Part shown: positions 24,420-34,065 of the stretch, in pieces
Layout of the letters: each line of letters opens with the position of its first letter
Numbering within the stretch: position 1 is the first letter of the stretch
DNA from: Cellulophaga algicola DSM 14237
Lineage (GTDB): Bacteria > Bacteroidota > Bacteroidia > Flavobacteriales > Flavobacteriaceae
Direction: 5' to 3'
Assembly (NCBI RefSeq): GCF_000186265.1
Contig: NC_014934.1
Coordinates: 2,480,001 to 2,544,000 of the forward strand
DNA: 64,000 nt
Position numbers and translations under genes: made by a program
The notes under the pieces: model-generated
What the model was told of the DNA's origin: nothing
Databases searched by the model: none
What the model saw: only the letters and a program-made list of their open reading frames with translations

Positions 24420-25649
24420 TTGAAAGTACATTTAACACCACCCGAGAGTAATCATATACTAGCAAACATTAAAGTTACAGGCTCTAAGAGCGAGTCTAAT
24501 CGTATTTTGTTGTTGCAAGCTTTATATTCAAATATTAAGATAGAAAACGTATCTAATTCTGATGATGCCCAAGTAATGGCAAAAGGGTTAGCTATGGTAG
24601 ACGGGGTGGTAGATATACATCATGCCGGTACAGCAATGCGTTTTTTAACTGCTTACTTTGCAACTCAAGAAGGGAAAGATGTTGTCCTAACTGGATCACA
24701 GCGTATGACAGAACGCCCAATTAAAGTTTTGGTAGCGGCTTTAAAAGAATTAGGTGCGGAAATTAGTTATGTAAAAAATGAAGGATATCCTCCTATAAAA
24801 ATTACAGGAAAAAAAATTACTAAAAACAAAGTTTCTCTTCCTGCAAATATTAGTAGTCAGTATATTTCTGCATTGTTATTAACTGCGCCAAGTTTAGAAA
24901 ACGGAATAGCTTTAGAATTAATAGGTAAAATTACTTCTGTTCCTTATATAAAAATGACATTGGCTCTTTTGACTCAATTGGGAATAGAAAATTCTTTCGA
25001 AGGAAATAGCATTAAAGTATCTCCAAAAAAAGCAGTTGAAAATCAAACCTTAATAGTAGAATCAGATTGGAGCTCTGCGTCCTATTTTTATAGTATCGCT
25101 GCCTTATCAGAAATAGGTTCTAAAATTGGTTTATCATCCTATAAACATGATAGTCTTCAAGGAGATAGTGTTTTAGCGGAAGTTTATAAGGAGTTTGGCG
25201 TGGATACAGTTTTTATAAATAATAAAATTGAACTTCATAAAGTAAAAGAACCACAAATTAAAACCTTAGAGTGGGACTTAGCAAATGCTCCCGATATTGC
25301 TCAAACAATTGCAGTGACCTGTTTTGGTTTGCAAATGTCTTGTCATTTAACGGGTTTACACACTTTAAAAATTAAAGAAACAGATAGATTAGAAGCCTTA
25401 GATGTAGAGCTGTCTAAATTAGGCGCTTCAATTTCTGTTACAGACAAAACCTTGACCTTAAATGCTGCAACGTCAATTAATGCAGATGTAGCAATAGCTA
25501 CCTATAATGATCACCGAATGGCGATGGCTTTTGCTCCTTTGGCCTTAAAAACTACTATTTATATTAATGATGCAGAAGTAGTTTCTAAATCATTTCCTGA
25601 TTTTTGGACAGACATGGCTACCTTAGGAATTGGCGTACACGAACAATAA
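24420..25649 (+). CDS. aroA: 3-Phosphoshikimate 1-carboxyvinyltransferase (EPSP synthase)
   Basis: AroA joins phosphoenolpyruvate to shikimate-3-phosphate in the shikimate pathway. TTG start; 409 residues, slightly shorter than E. coli (427). SKSESNRILLLQAL is the substrate-binding loop, HAGTAMRFL replaces the usual N/DxGTAxR motif, and KETDRLEAL and YNDHRMAM are conserved C-terminal signatures. The glycine of the LxxxxGTAMR region is retained. It is not part of the pheA operon but serves the same pathway. Confidence 0.95.
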   Translation: MKVHLTPPESNHILANIKVTGSKSESNRILLLQALYSNIKIENVSNSDDAQVMAKGLAMVDGVVDIHHAGTAMRFLTAYFATQEGKDVVLTGSQRMTERPIKVLVAALKELGAEISYVKNEGYPPIKITGKKITKNKVSLPANISSQYISALLLTAPSLENGIALELIGKITSVPYIKMTLALLTQLGIENSFEGNSIKVSPKKAVENQTLIVESDWSSASYFYSIAALSEIGSKIGLSSYKHDSLQGDSVLAEVYKEFGVDTVFINNKIELHKVKEPQIKTLEWDLANAPDIAQTIAVTCFGLQMSCHLTGLHTLKIKETDRLEALDVELSKLGASISVTDKTLTLNAATSINADVAIATYNDHRMAMAFAPLALKTTIYINDAEVVSKSFPDFWTDMATLGIGVHEQ

Positions 25650-25755
25650 GAAGCTTTCCTTTTTAAAAATGATTGAATTTTATGTGCTTTTGCTAGTAAA
25701 TCACTAGTAAAGAGACTTTAATAATCGTTATTTGAAAATATAAAAGACGTTTTAC

Positions 25756-25787
25756 TTGACAACGCCCTATTCAGGATTGTATCTTTG
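25756..25787 (+). promoter_or_regulatory. Promoter of queA
   Basis: TTG (25756-25758, within ACTTGACA) and TATCTTTG (25780-25787) are separated by 21 bp, an exact match to the Bacteroidota sigma-A consensus. The start codon is 32 bp downstream. Confidence 0.75.
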
Positions 25788-25819
25788 CAGCCGCATTAAC
25801 AATAACAAAAAATCGATAT

Positions 25820-26869
25820 ATGAAATTATCCGGATTTAATTTTGAATTACCAGAGGAGCTATTAGCAGAATACCCTGCAGAAAATAGAGACGAATCCAAA
25901 TTGATGGTAATTCATAGAGAAACAGGTAAAATTGAGCATAAAATGTTCAAGGATATGATTAATTACTTCGATGAAGGTGATGTCATGGTGTTAAATAATA
26001 CCAAAGTTTTTCCTGCTAGACTTTACGGAAATAAAGAGAAAACGGGTGCGCGTATTGAAGTATTTTTATTAAGAGAATTAAACGAAGAACAACGTCTTTG
26101 GGATGTTTTAGTAGATCCAGCACGTAAAATTCGTATCGGTAATAAATTGTATTTTGGTGATGATGATACTTTAGTAGCAGAAGTTATTGATAATACAACC
26201 TCAAGAGGTAGAACACTTCGTTTTTTATATGATGGTTCTTATACTGATTTTAGAAGAAAATTAAAAGAGCTAGGAGATACTCCACTACCAAAATATATCA
26301 AAAGAGAAACAGAAGCAGAAGATGCTGAGCGTTACCAAACTATTTATGCAAAGCATGAAGGTGCAGTAGCGGCACCAACAGCGGGCTTACACTTTTCTAA
26401 ACATTTATTAAAGCGTTTAGAGATTAAAGGTATAGATTTTGCAGAATTAACGCTACATGTTGGTTTAGGTACTTTTAACCCAGTGGAGGTTGAAGATTTA
26501 TCGAAACATAAAATGGATAGTGAAGAATTAATTATTGACGAGAAAACTACGGAAATAGTTAATAACGCTAAGAAAAATAAAAAACGTATTTGTGCTATAG
26601 GTACTACAGCAATGAGAGGTTTAGAGAGTGGTGTTTCTTCACAACATACCTTGAATACGTTTGAAGGTTGGACCAATAAATTTATTTTCCCTCCTTATGA
26701 TTTTAGTATTGCAAACTGTATGGTAACCAATTTTCATTTACCAAAATCTACTTTATTGATGATGGTATCTGCATTTATGGGTCATGATTTAATGAAAAAA
26801 GCATACAAAGAAGCTATTTTAGAGGGGTATAAATTCTACTCTTATGGTGATGCAATGTTGATCATATAA
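25820..26869 (+). CDS. queA: S-adenosylmethionine:tRNA ribosyltransferase-isomerase
   Basis: QueA transfers and isomerises the ribosyl group of SAM onto preQ1 in tRNA, giving epoxyqueuosine. The 349-residue protein shows the family pattern [42 protein letters not shown] and [11 protein letters not shown]. It has its own strong promoter and a terminator after the gene. Confidence 0.97.
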   Translation: MKLSGFNFELPEELLAEYPAENRDESKLMVIHRETGKIEHKMFKDMINYFDEGDVMVLNNTKVFPARLYGNKEKTGARIEVFLLRELNEEQRLWDVLVDPARKIRIGNKLYFGDDDTLVAEVIDNTTSRGRTLRFLYDGSYTDFRRKLKELGDTPLPKYIKRETEAEDAERYQTIYAKHEGAVAAPTAGLHFSKHLLKRLEIKGIDFAELTLHVGLGTFNPVEVEDLSKHKMDSEELIIDEKTTEIVNNAKKNKKRICAIGTTAMRGLESGVSSQHTLNTFEGWTNKFIFPPYDFSIANCMVTNFHLPKSTLLMMVSAFMGHDLMKKAYKEAILEGYKFYSYGDAMLII

Positions 26870-26890
26870 CGATCCTTTATTTGTTAAAAG

Positions 26891-26930
26891 AATCCCGCTT
26901 GAGCTAATTAGTCTAGGCGGGATTTATTTT
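26891..26930 (+). terminator. Terminator after queA
   Basis: AATCCCGC (26891-26898) pairs with GCGGGATT (26917-26924); the interior contains a second self-complementary CTAATTAG. A T-rich tail follows. Confidence 0.75.
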
Positions 26931-26964
26931 TAAATGCAATTTTAAAAACAATTATCTTTAATAC

Positions 26965-28008
26965 GTGGATACAATTAAAAAGAAAGACATACGCGCCTTA
27001 ACCAAAGAACAATTGCGAGAGTTCTTCGTTACCAATGGTGATAAAGCCTTTAGGGGTAATCAGGTCTATGAATGGCTTTGGCAAAAAGGAGCACATTCTT
27101 TTGAAGCAATGACCAATGTTTCTAAAGAAACTAGAGATATGTTAGAGCAGAATTTTGTCATCAACCACATAAAGGTAGATGTCATGCAACGCAGTAATGA
27201 TGGTACCATAAAAAATGCCGTTCGTTTACATGATGACTTAATTGTGGAGTCTGTTTTAATTCCCACAAAAACAAGATCAACGGCCTGTGTATCTAGTCAG
27301 GTGGGGTGTAGTTTGGATTGTAAATTCTGTGCTACATCACGCTTAAAGCGTATGCGGAACTTAAATCCTGATGAGATTTATGATCAAGTAGTGGCTATTG
27401 ATAATGAAAGTAGATTGTATTTCAATCGTCCATTGAGCAATATTGTTTTTATGGGTATGGGAGAGCCTTTAATGAATTATAACAATGTGCTAAAGGCAAT
27501 TGATATGATTACATCTCCAGAGGGTTTAGGGATGTCTCCTAAGCGTATTGTAGTTTCTACTTCGGGCGTGCCAAAAATGATTCGTAAAATGGCAGATGAT
27601 GAGGTTAAATTTAAATTAGCTGTTTCATTACATTCTGCAATTGATGAAATTAGAACTTCAATCATGCCGTTTAATGCTAATTTTACCCTTACCGATTTAA
27701 GGCAATCACTACAGTATTGGTATGCAAAAACTAGAAGTAGAATTACCTATGAATATGTAATTTGGAAAGGTATTAATGACAGTCAGAAAGATGTAGATGC
27801 CTTGGTAGACTTTTGTAAGTTTGCTCCGTCTAAAGTAAATTTAATAGAATATAACCCTATTGATGATGGGGAGTTTCAGCAAGCTTCAAATGCCGCTATA
27901 GATATGTATGTGAATACTTTAGAGCAGCATAATATTGCTGTTACCGTACGTAGGTCTCGTGGAAAAGATATTGATGCGGCATGTGGTCAATTAGCAAATA
28001 AATCATAA
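26965..28008 (+). CDS. rlmN: 23S rRNA/tRNA adenine-C2 methyltransferase RlmN
   Basis: A radical-SAM enzyme that makes 2-methyladenosine in 23S rRNA (A2503) and in some tRNAs. GTG start; 347 residues. The cluster motif C-X3-C-X2-C is in CSLDCKFCAT. The GMGEPL segment, SLHSA and the C-terminal RRSRGKDIDAACGQL, with the catalytic Cys, are conserved. It ends at a two-way terminator shared with the convergent gene. Confidence 0.97.
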   Translation: MDTIKKKDIRALTKEQLREFFVTNGDKAFRGNQVYEWLWQKGAHSFEAMTNVSKETRDMLEQNFVINHIKVDVMQRSNDGTIKNAVRLHDDLIVESVLIPTKTRSTACVSSQVGCSLDCKFCATSRLKRMRNLNPDEIYDQVVAIDNESRLYFNRPLSNIVFMGMGEPLMNYNNVLKAIDMITSPEGLGMSPKRIVVSTSGVPKMIRKMADDEVKFKLAVSLHSAIDEIRTSIMPFNANFTLTDLRQSLQYWYAKTRSRITYEYVIWKGINDSQKDVDALVDFCKFAPSKVNLIEYNPIDDGEFQQASNAAIDMYVNTLEQHNIAVTVRRSRGKDIDAACGQLANKS

Positions 28009-28012
28009 TAAA

Positions 28013-28045
28013 AAAAAGGGTTGTTTTTTACAAACAACCCTTTTT
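28013..28045. terminator. Bidirectional terminator between rlmN and the LipL32-like gene
   Basis: AAAAAGGGTTGTTT pairs with AAACAACCCTTTTT around a 5-nt loop. Both ends are A/T tracts, so it can serve both converging transcripts. Confidence 0.88.
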
Positions 28046-28078
28046 AATACTAAACATTATTAACTAAACTATTTAAAA

Positions 28079-28768
28079 TTACTCTGCTGCAATCTTAGCA
28101 TTTAATTCCTCAATTGTTTTAGCCATTACTACTCCTGGTAATTTTATAGGAGCAGCAACTTCAGCCATAAATGTTCCTTTTACTTCACCTGTTTTGTAGG
28201 TAGTAAAACCAACTCTATATAATCCAGCAGTAATTGCTTTTGTAGGACTTCCTAATTCACTTTTGTATCTTAATAATGAATTGTAGCTGCTACCACTTGG
28301 TTGTTTAGGCATTTCAGAACTATCATCATTACGTTCTAAAGTAACCCAATTAGCACCTTTTGCACTGCTATCTGTAAGTCCATCACTAGAAATAATATCA
28401 GAACGCTCTAAAGTAATATACGTATCAAAGTAATCTTTAGAACTAGCGTTTTCAGTATATTCTTTAGATACTATAGCACCTTTAGTTTTACCGTCAGTAG
28501 GAGAAACCATACGTACGCCTAATTCAGGAGCAGCTAAAGGAACCCATACATAGATGTAGTAAAACTTCTTATTGTCTTTAACTTCATCTTCATTGCCAGA
28601 TTCAGCATATCCTAAATAAGAAATTACATCCGTATAAGGAACTTTAATAGTTTTTGGTCCTATTTTTTTCTCTACAGAACTACCAAATTTTTTCAATTTT
28701 TGAGCCTGTGTAGCGCTTAACCCTCCAACTAATAAAATAGCTAACGATACAATAAATTTTTTCTTCAT
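28079..28768 (-). CDS. LipL32-family surface protein
   Basis: A 229-residue secreted protein whose body matches leptospiral LipL32 over most of its length. [31 protein letters not shown] and SPTDGK align with the LipL32 segments around [38 protein letters not shown] and [17 protein letters not shown] are equally close. The signal peptide ([16 protein letters not shown]) ends SATQAQ with no cysteine, so unlike LipL32 it is not a lipoprotein. The start at 28768 is preferred; an upstream ATG would add 20 residues before a normal signal peptide. LipL32 binds calcium and matrix proteins; whether this one does is unknown. Confidence 0.85.
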   Translation of the reverse strand: [229 protein letters not shown]

Positions 28769-28994
28769 TTTTAAATATTTAATTGTTATTTCCTTCGACA
28801 AATATAGAATATAATACTCCTTATACAACCCCTAGTGTTGGTGAAATTGATATCCCTGATTTCAGGGGTGATGTTCTAAAATCCATTTTCTGCCTATTTC
28901 TATCTAAATTAAAGCCGTACGGATTAGCCTACTTGCATTTTTTAGCTAATTTTACAAAGAACTAACCGATAGCATAACTACAGGATTATTATTT

Positions 28995-29972
28995 GTGAAA
29001 GTTGTAGACCAAATAAAAGAACCCATTATAGAGGAAATGGAACTTTTTGAAAAGAAGTTCTATGAATCTATGACTTCTAAAGTGGCACTTCTAAATAGAA
29101 TTACCCACTACATTGTGAATAGAAAAGGAAAGCAAATGCGACCAATGTTCGTTTTTCTTACCTCTAAACTAATTAATAATGGTGAAGTAAATGAAAGAAC
29201 CTATCGCGGAGCTTCTGTGATTGAACTAATCCATACCGCCACCTTGGTACATGATGATGTGGTGGATGAAAGTAATAAACGTCGTGGCTTTTTCTCAATC
29301 AATGCACTTTGGAAGAATAAAATTGCAGTTTTGGTTGGGGATTACCTTTTGTCTAAAGGGTTGTTGCTCTCTATTGATAATGGCGATTTTGATTTACTTA
29401 AAATCATCTCTGTAGCGGTTCGGGAAATGAGCGAAGGAGAATTACTTCAAATAGAAAAGGCAAGACGTTTAGATATTACGGAAGCTATTTATTATGAAAT
29501 TATCCGGCAGAAGACAGCCACTTTAATTGCAGCATGCTGTAGTTTGGGTGCGTGCTCTGTAAAACCCGATTCTGAAGAAGTAGAAGTTTTTAGAAAGTTT
29601 GGTGAATATTGTGGAATGGCTTTTCAAATAAAAGATGATTTGTTTGATTATGGTGATGCCGCTATTGGTAAACCTACGGGCATTGATATAAAAGAACAGA
29701 AGATGACACTACCTTTAATCTACGTGCTCAATAACTGTTCTAAAAAGGAAAAGAAGTGGGTCATCAACTCCATAAAGAACCACAACAAAGATAAAAAACG
29801 CGTAAAAGAGGTGATCAATTTTGTAAAAGATAACGGTGGCCTTGAGTATGCAGTAACAAAAATGCTGGAGTTTAAAGATCAAGCATTAACGATATTGGAA
29901 ACTTATCCAGATTCTGATTATAAAAATTCACTGCAGCTCATGGTGAATTATGTGGTAGATAGGAAAATATAA
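28995..29972 (+). CDS. All-trans polyprenyl diphosphate synthase
   Basis: A 325-residue prenyl transferase starting with GTG. The first aspartate-rich motif HDDVVDES and the second DDLFDYGD are both present with GKQMRPMF, the IPP-binding segment. It extends isoprenoid chains, most likely the side chain of menaquinone (octaprenyl class by general similarity). Chain length cannot be read from the sequence with certainty. Confidence 0.93.
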   Translation: MKVVDQIKEPIIEEMELFEKKFYESMTSKVALLNRITHYIVNRKGKQMRPMFVFLTSKLINNGEVNERTYRGASVIELIHTATLVHDDVVDESNKRRGFFSINALWKNKIAVLVGDYLLSKGLLLSIDNGDFDLLKIISVAVREMSEGELLQIEKARRLDITEAIYYEIIRQKTATLIAACCSLGACSVKPDSEEVEVFRKFGEYCGMAFQIKDDLFDYGDAAIGKPTGIDIKEQKMTLPLIYVLNNCSKKEKKWVINSIKNHNKDKKRVKEVINFVKDNGGLEYAVTKMLEFKDQALTILETYPDSDYKNSLQLMVNYVVDRKI

Positions 29973-30090
29973 TATTTTTATTTATCTGTAAGTCAGTAGT
30001 TTAAAACTTTTTTTCATTTTTTTTTAATTCTTAGGCAACCTTTTTGAAAGTGGTCTCGTCTATCTTTATAGAAACAAAAACTATAACACG

Positions 30091-30654
30091 TTGAAGATTA
30101 TTTCTTTTTATACTAACGAAAAACTTCTGATTAAAAAAGCTGTTGCAGGTAATGCACAAGCTCAGAAGCATATTTATGAAAAGAATGCACCTAAAATGCT
30201 TAGCGTTTGTCGGCAATATATAAAAGATACAGCCTTTGCTGAGGACGTTATGGTAACGGGTTTTGTAAAAGTTTTTAAGTATTTAGACACGTTTAAATTT
30301 GAAGGTAGTTTTGAAGGGTGGATTCGTAGAATAATGATTAGAGAATCAATATCCTATTTACGTAAAAAACAATTTGTAGTTTTTGATGATGATGTTTTTG
30401 AACGGAATTCAGCCTCTCAAATTTCGTTCTCCTCAGAAGTAGATGCAGAGCAAATACAATTATTGATTGATAAGCTTCCGGAAGGATATAAAATGGTTTT
30501 TATACTTTATGCAGTAGAAGGGTATAAACACAGTGAAATTGCGGATATGCTGAATATTTCTGAAAGCACCTCAAAATCACAATTATTTAAAGCAAGAAGA
30601 ACGCTCCAAGAGCAAATGAAGGAACAAAAAATAGTAAGTTATGGCACCAATTAA
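30091..30654 (+). CDS. ECF-type RNA polymerase sigma factor
   Basis: A 187-residue sigma-70 family protein with regions 2 and 4 only. Region 2 contains YIKDTAFAEDVMVTGFVKVF and the helix FEGWIRRIMIRESISYLRK; region 4 contains YAVEGYKHSEIADMLNISES. It starts with TTG. The next gene overlaps its end and encodes a one-helix membrane protein, the usual anti-sigma arrangement. A barrel protein gene follows and is a likely target. Confidence 0.92.
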   Translation: MKIISFYTNEKLLIKKAVAGNAQAQKHIYEKNAPKMLSVCRQYIKDTAFAEDVMVTGFVKVFKYLDTFKFEGSFEGWIRRIMIRESISYLRKKQFVVFDDDVFERNSASQISFSSEVDAEQIQLLIDKLPEGYKMVFILYAVEGYKHSEIADMLNISESTSKSQLFKARRTLQEQMKEQKIVSYGTN

Positions 30655-31417
30655 ATTTGAAGAACATATAAAAGAGAAGCTAGATGAGCGCACGATTACG
30701 CCATCTGCAAATGCTTGGGATAAAATTTCAGGACAGATAGCATCTACTCCAGCAAAGAAATCAAAAGGGTTTGTGTGGTATGCTGTTGCGGCTTGCCTTA
30801 TTGGGTTGTTAATAGCCTCCTTTGTATTTTATATAGGGGCAGAAAATACTATAGTTCTTCCTGAAAATAGTATTGTAAATGAAAATAATGAGAAAAGAAA
30901 AGAGTTGGAAGCGCCTATAGAGCAATTTGTTTTACCGCCTGTAGTTAACAAAAGCACGGACAGTTCTTTAAATGCCATTGCTTTAGAAGATAAAAAAGAG
31001 GCAGAGGTATTGAAAAATGAAGTACATAATTCAAAGAATGCTATGGCTACTTCTAATCTTGAAATTACAGAAACGGTACTGAAAGAAGATACGATTATTG
31101 GTACGGTTAATGAAAATGTTTTTAATAAAGATGACATCATTAATTCAAAAATAAAAGATCTTATCGCTCAAGTAGATGCGCTAGAGTCTAATAATACTGT
31201 AGTTTCCGATGCAGAGATAGAGACACTATTGAGAAAAGCAGAACGCGAAATATTAGCAGATAAAATTTTTAAGTCAACATCAAATAAGGTAGATGCAATG
31301 GCACTATTAGATGAAGCTGAAAATGAATTGAATACATCCTTTAGAGATCATTTATTTGATACCTTAAAAGATGGCTTTTTTAAAGTGAGAACTGCAGTCG
31401 CAGATCGGAATAACTAA
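30641..31417 (+). CDS. Probable membrane anti-sigma factor
   Basis: A 258-residue protein overlapping the sigma-factor gene by 14 bp. The cytoplasmic N-terminus (about 1-45; FEEHIKEKLDERTITPSANAW) resembles Bacteroidota proteins paired with ECF sigma factors. One membrane helix follows (about 47-66; WYAVAACLIGLLIASFVFYI), then an acidic, Lys/Glu-rich periplasmic region with predicted coiled coil. No catalytic motif is seen. The anti-sigma role is inferred from position and layout. Confidence 0.6.
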   Translation: MAPIKFEEHIKEKLDERTITPSANAWDKISGQIASTPAKKSKGFVWYAVAACLIGLLIASFVFYIGAENTIVLPENSIVNENNEKRKELEAPIEQFVLPPVVNKSTDSSLNAIALEDKKEAEVLKNEVHNSKNAMATSNLEITETVLKEDTIIGTVNENVFNKDDIINSKIKDLIAQVDALESNNTVVSDAEIETLLRKAEREILADKIFKSTSNKVDAMALLDEAENELNTSFRDHLFDTLKDGFFKVRTAVADRNN

Positions 31418-31527
31418 AATCAATACCTATTTATAATACCATTTTTCTTTTCTGATATCAGCTGTATTTAGAAAAGGAGCAGGGTGGAGTTTGTTCATTA
31501 ATTACTAATCAAATAAATAATCATCAC

Positions 31528-32613
31528 ATGAAAATTACTATACTATATATCGCAATATTATACTTTGGTCTTTTGGCGCAAAGCATGTTGGGGCAAGAAG
31601 ACTATAAAAGTAAAGTTGTTACTTTAAATCAGTTAAAATCAGAAATAACAGTACAGGAAAAACATGCTCTTAAGGTAGAAATTGCTTCGATTATGAAGCA
31701 GTTAGATGCTAAAGAAATTACAGAAGTAGAGGCCCAAGTCTTAAAAGAAGAAGCCGCAAAGAAACGCGCTTTGAATATTGAAAATAGATTAAGTATTATA
31801 GACAATGAAATTGCGCTATTAGAACGTAATAGCGGTCAAGTTTTGGCTTTAGACTCCTTGGGAACCAGTGGTTCTATGGTAGAAATTAATTGGGGTTCAA
31901 AAGATGATGGTGAAGATCGGTTATTTGGCATCAACATAGATACGGATAAGAAAAAGTTAGATTTAAAATATGACAGACGTACCTATTCAGATTTTGTTAT
32001 CGCCGTAGGTCTTAATAATGCTATTATTGAGGATCAATCTTTAGATGATTCTCCCTATAAAATAGGAGGTAGTCGTTTTTTTGAAATGGGTTGGCAGTGG
32101 AGAACCCGCGTTTTTAAGAACAGCAATTTTATGCGATTTAATTATGGATTCTCTTTCCAGTTTAATGGATTGAAAGCTAAGAATAATCAATATTTTGTGG
32201 TTAATGATGGGCAAACAACGTTGGAGGATTTTCAATATGATTTAGATAAGGCAAAACTACGTATGGATAATTTAGTATTCCCTGTTCATTTTGAGTTTGG
32301 TCCGTCTAAATTGACAAAGACCGATAAAACGATTAGATATGATGTGTACAGGAAATTTCGTTTTGGTATTGGAGGATATGGCGGTTTTAATTTGGGGACA
32401 CGACAAAAATTGAAATATGAAGTGGATGGAGAGAAGGTGAAGGATAAACTAAAAAGAGATTATAATACCAGTAATTTAATTTATGGACTTAGTGCTTATG
32501 CAGGTTTTGGAAATACGCAGTTATATTTAAAGTATGATTTAAATCCTATTTTTAAAGATGCACTTGTAGATCAGCATAATATTTCTTTGGGACTTCGGTT
32601 TGATTTAGATTAA
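31528..32613 (+). CDS. Outer-membrane beta-barrel protein with coiled-coil N-terminus
   Basis: A 361-residue exported protein (signal peptide ending MLGQ). A charged helical stretch of about 80 residues is probably a coiled coil. It is followed by repeated amphipathic strands typical of small outer-membrane barrels (FEMGWQWRTRVF, FRFGIGGYGGFNLG) and a C-terminal aromatic strand ISLGLRFDLD. It is the third gene after an ECF sigma and anti-sigma pair. The function is unknown; an envelope-stress role would fit the context. Confidence 0.65.
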   Translation: MKITILYIAILYFGLLAQSMLGQEDYKSKVVTLNQLKSEITVQEKHALKVEIASIMKQLDAKEITEVEAQVLKEEAAKKRALNIENRLSIIDNEIALLERNSGQVLALDSLGTSGSMVEINWGSKDDGEDRLFGINIDTDKKKLDLKYDRRTYSDFVIAVGLNNAIIEDQSLDDSPYKIGGSRFFEMGWQWRTRVFKNSNFMRFNYGFSFQFNGLKAKNNQYFVVNDGQTTLEDFQYDLDKAKLRMDNLVFPVHFEFGPSKLTKTDKTIRYDVYRKFRFGIGGYGGFNLGTRQKLKYEVDGEKVKDKLKRDYNTSNLIYGLSAYAGFGNTQLYLKYDLNPIFKDALVDQHNISLGLRFDLD

Positions 32614-32617
32614 AACA

Positions 32618-32646
32618 AAAAAGCCAAGACAGCGTCTTGGCTTTTT
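32618..32646 (+). terminator. Rho-independent terminator
   Basis: AAAAAGCCAAGAC pairs perfectly with GTCTTGGCTTTTT around an AGC loop, 4 bp after the barrel-protein stop codon. Confidence 0.92.
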
Positions 32647-32741
32647 AATTTAAATTTATTTCTTGCTTTATTTTAAGGTATACCTTATTCTCTAAACTAA
32701 CTTATAAAGCAAGTATATTCATGTTTTGGTTTTTTAAAATA

Positions 32742-32800
32742 AGAAGAGCCTTACGTAAGTTTCCTAAAAACAATACTTGTTATTCTACGCAAGGCCTTCT
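32742..32800 (-). terminator. Hairpin, possible terminator of the SIMPL gene
   Basis: AGAAGAGCCTTACGTA and TACGCAAGGCCTTCT form an interrupted stem (single mismatches) around a 25-nt loop, just beyond the stop of the minus-strand SIMPL gene. No long T tract follows, so the assignment is tentative. Confidence 0.45.
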
Positions 32801-32822
32801 CTACAAACAACCAACTAAAGGT

Positions 32823-33428
32823 TTATAGCAATTCAAAAGAAACTGAAATTTGGTAGTCTCTTTTTGAGAATTCAGCACCATAATAAAGTGATTCTGACAT
32901 TTTATTGGGGTTATTATCGTGAATATATATTGCTTTACCCACTTTACGATCTATTTTCTTTGCGATAGCCTCTGCCTTTGCTTTAGCATTGTAATATGCT
33001 TCTTTTGCATACGTTGCTACCTCATCATCAGTTAAGCTATACTCAAAGTTAGAATCAGATTGTGATACACCTAATGCTTTTATAGAAATAAACTTCTCAA
33101 GCGTTTCTATAGAAGTGGTTTTAAACTCAAAGTAAGTACCTTCCTTTTCATAGCGTAAGAGTTCATAAGCAAACTTATCTTCTTTCAATGCCTTAAGATC
33201 AATCCCCTGCTTTTTTAAAGTAGCTAAGTAACTTTCTTTTAATTCAGGAAAAGTCATCCCAGGAGCGTCGTAATACACGTTGTTTAAGCTAAGAATCATT
33301 CTAGCATTAAATATCGGCTTAATGGTGTGTGTCGTTGATCCTTCAACACTTATGTTTGGTGAAGCCGTTTGAGCCATTGCAGTCATAGTAGATAGTAAAA
33401 TAAAGGTTTGAATAATATATTTTTTCAT
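32823..33428 (-). CDS. SIMPL-domain (DUF541) secreted protein
   Basis: A 201-residue protein with signal peptide (MKKYIIQTFILLSTMTAMAQ) and the DUF541/SIMPL layout. It opens NISVEGSTTHTIKP, has the helical AKEAYYNAKAKAEAIAKKI near residue 150 and ends in strands (YQISVSFELL). The function of the family is not settled; some members are periplasmic oligomers. The start at 33428 is chosen because it begins the signal peptide; an upstream in-frame ATG would overlap the neighbouring membrane-protein gene. Confidence 0.75.
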   Translation of the reverse strand: MKKYIIQTFILLSTMTAMAQTASPNISVEGSTTHTIKPIFNARMILSLNNVYYDAPGMTFPELKESYLATLKKQGIDLKALKEDKFAYELLRYEKEGTYFEFKTTSIETLEKFISIKALGVSQSDSNFEYSLTDDEVATYAKEAYYNAKAKAEAIAKKIDRKVGKAIYIHDNNPNKMSESLYYGAEFSKRDYQISVSFELL

Positions 33429-33460
33429 GCTTCTATTTTTTACAGCGCAATAAAGTGTTA

Positions 33461-33883
33461 TTAAATTGCAAAAATAAAAGAAGCAACAATCATCCAAGCA
33501 CCTACGATAAGACCTATAACCCCTAATTTTCCTTGTTTTGGAGCAATTTTAGCACGTAAAGCATCTGCTTTTTCTTTTGCATTTTCATTTTTAGATAGGA
33601 CATATTTGTTTATCAATCCAAATCCTAACATGAAGCCTAGTATTGCAGAAACTATGTTTCCTGCTAAGAAGGTAATCCACCATATTGGCGCTACAGTTAA
33701 CCAACCAATATTTAATACAGCACTTATAATTCCCCAAATTCCCCAAAAGCAAAACAGCATTCCGATCCATGCTTGATAAGGTTCTATTTTTTCTAATAAT
33801 TCTTTAGCGTTTGGTTTTTTTGATAAGATTAAAGAAGGTACTGCAATGATGCTTAATAATACAAGTGTAATTCCCCAGATCAT
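33461..33883 (-). CDS. Small integral membrane protein of unknown function
   Basis: A 140-residue protein with about four membrane helices (starting [19 protein letters not shown], then near 38-55, 60-90 and 120-138) and a charged Lys/Glu loop between the third and fourth. I do not recognise the family beyond a conserved Bacteroidota membrane protein. It lies 32 bp upstream of the SIMPL gene on the same strand and may be co-transcribed with it. Confidence 0.7.
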   Translation of the reverse strand: MIWGITLVLLSIIAVPSLILSKKPNAKELLEKIEPYQAWIGMLFCFWGIWGIISAVLNIGWLTVAPIWWITFLAGNIVSAILGFMLGFGLINKYVLSKNENAKEKADALRAKIAPKQGKLGVIGLIVGAWMIVASFIFAI

Positions 33884-34011
33884 AATTTTAGTTTTTAAGG
33901 ATTAATTATTTATTTGTTATTTATTTCTGATACAAAGTTGCGGCTATTAAGAAGTTTTTTAAACCCTTTAGATAGCCAAAAAGTTACCCCTGAAAACAGT
34001 GATATGTTTAT

Positions 34012-34019
34012 TATCTTTG
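34012..34019 (+). promoter_or_regulatory. Candidate -7 element of dnaG
   Basis: TATCTTTG is an exact TAnnTTTG match 46 bp before the TTG start of dnaG. No clear TTG -33 is visible. Confidence 0.4.
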
Positions 34020-34065
34020 TGTTTTAACCAGTGTATAAATGCACTGAAATAAACCCTACTGCAAA

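Noticed and set aside
28783-28965. Plus-strand frame between the LipL32-like gene and the polyprenyl synthase gene
   Set aside because: No recognisable family, overlaps the 5' region of the minus-strand gene, and composition is like non-coding DNA.
30042-30068. Promoter of the sigma-factor gene (TTTTTG ... TATCTTTA)
   Set aside because: The spacing is only 14 bp and the -7 element is imperfect, so I did not list it as a feature.
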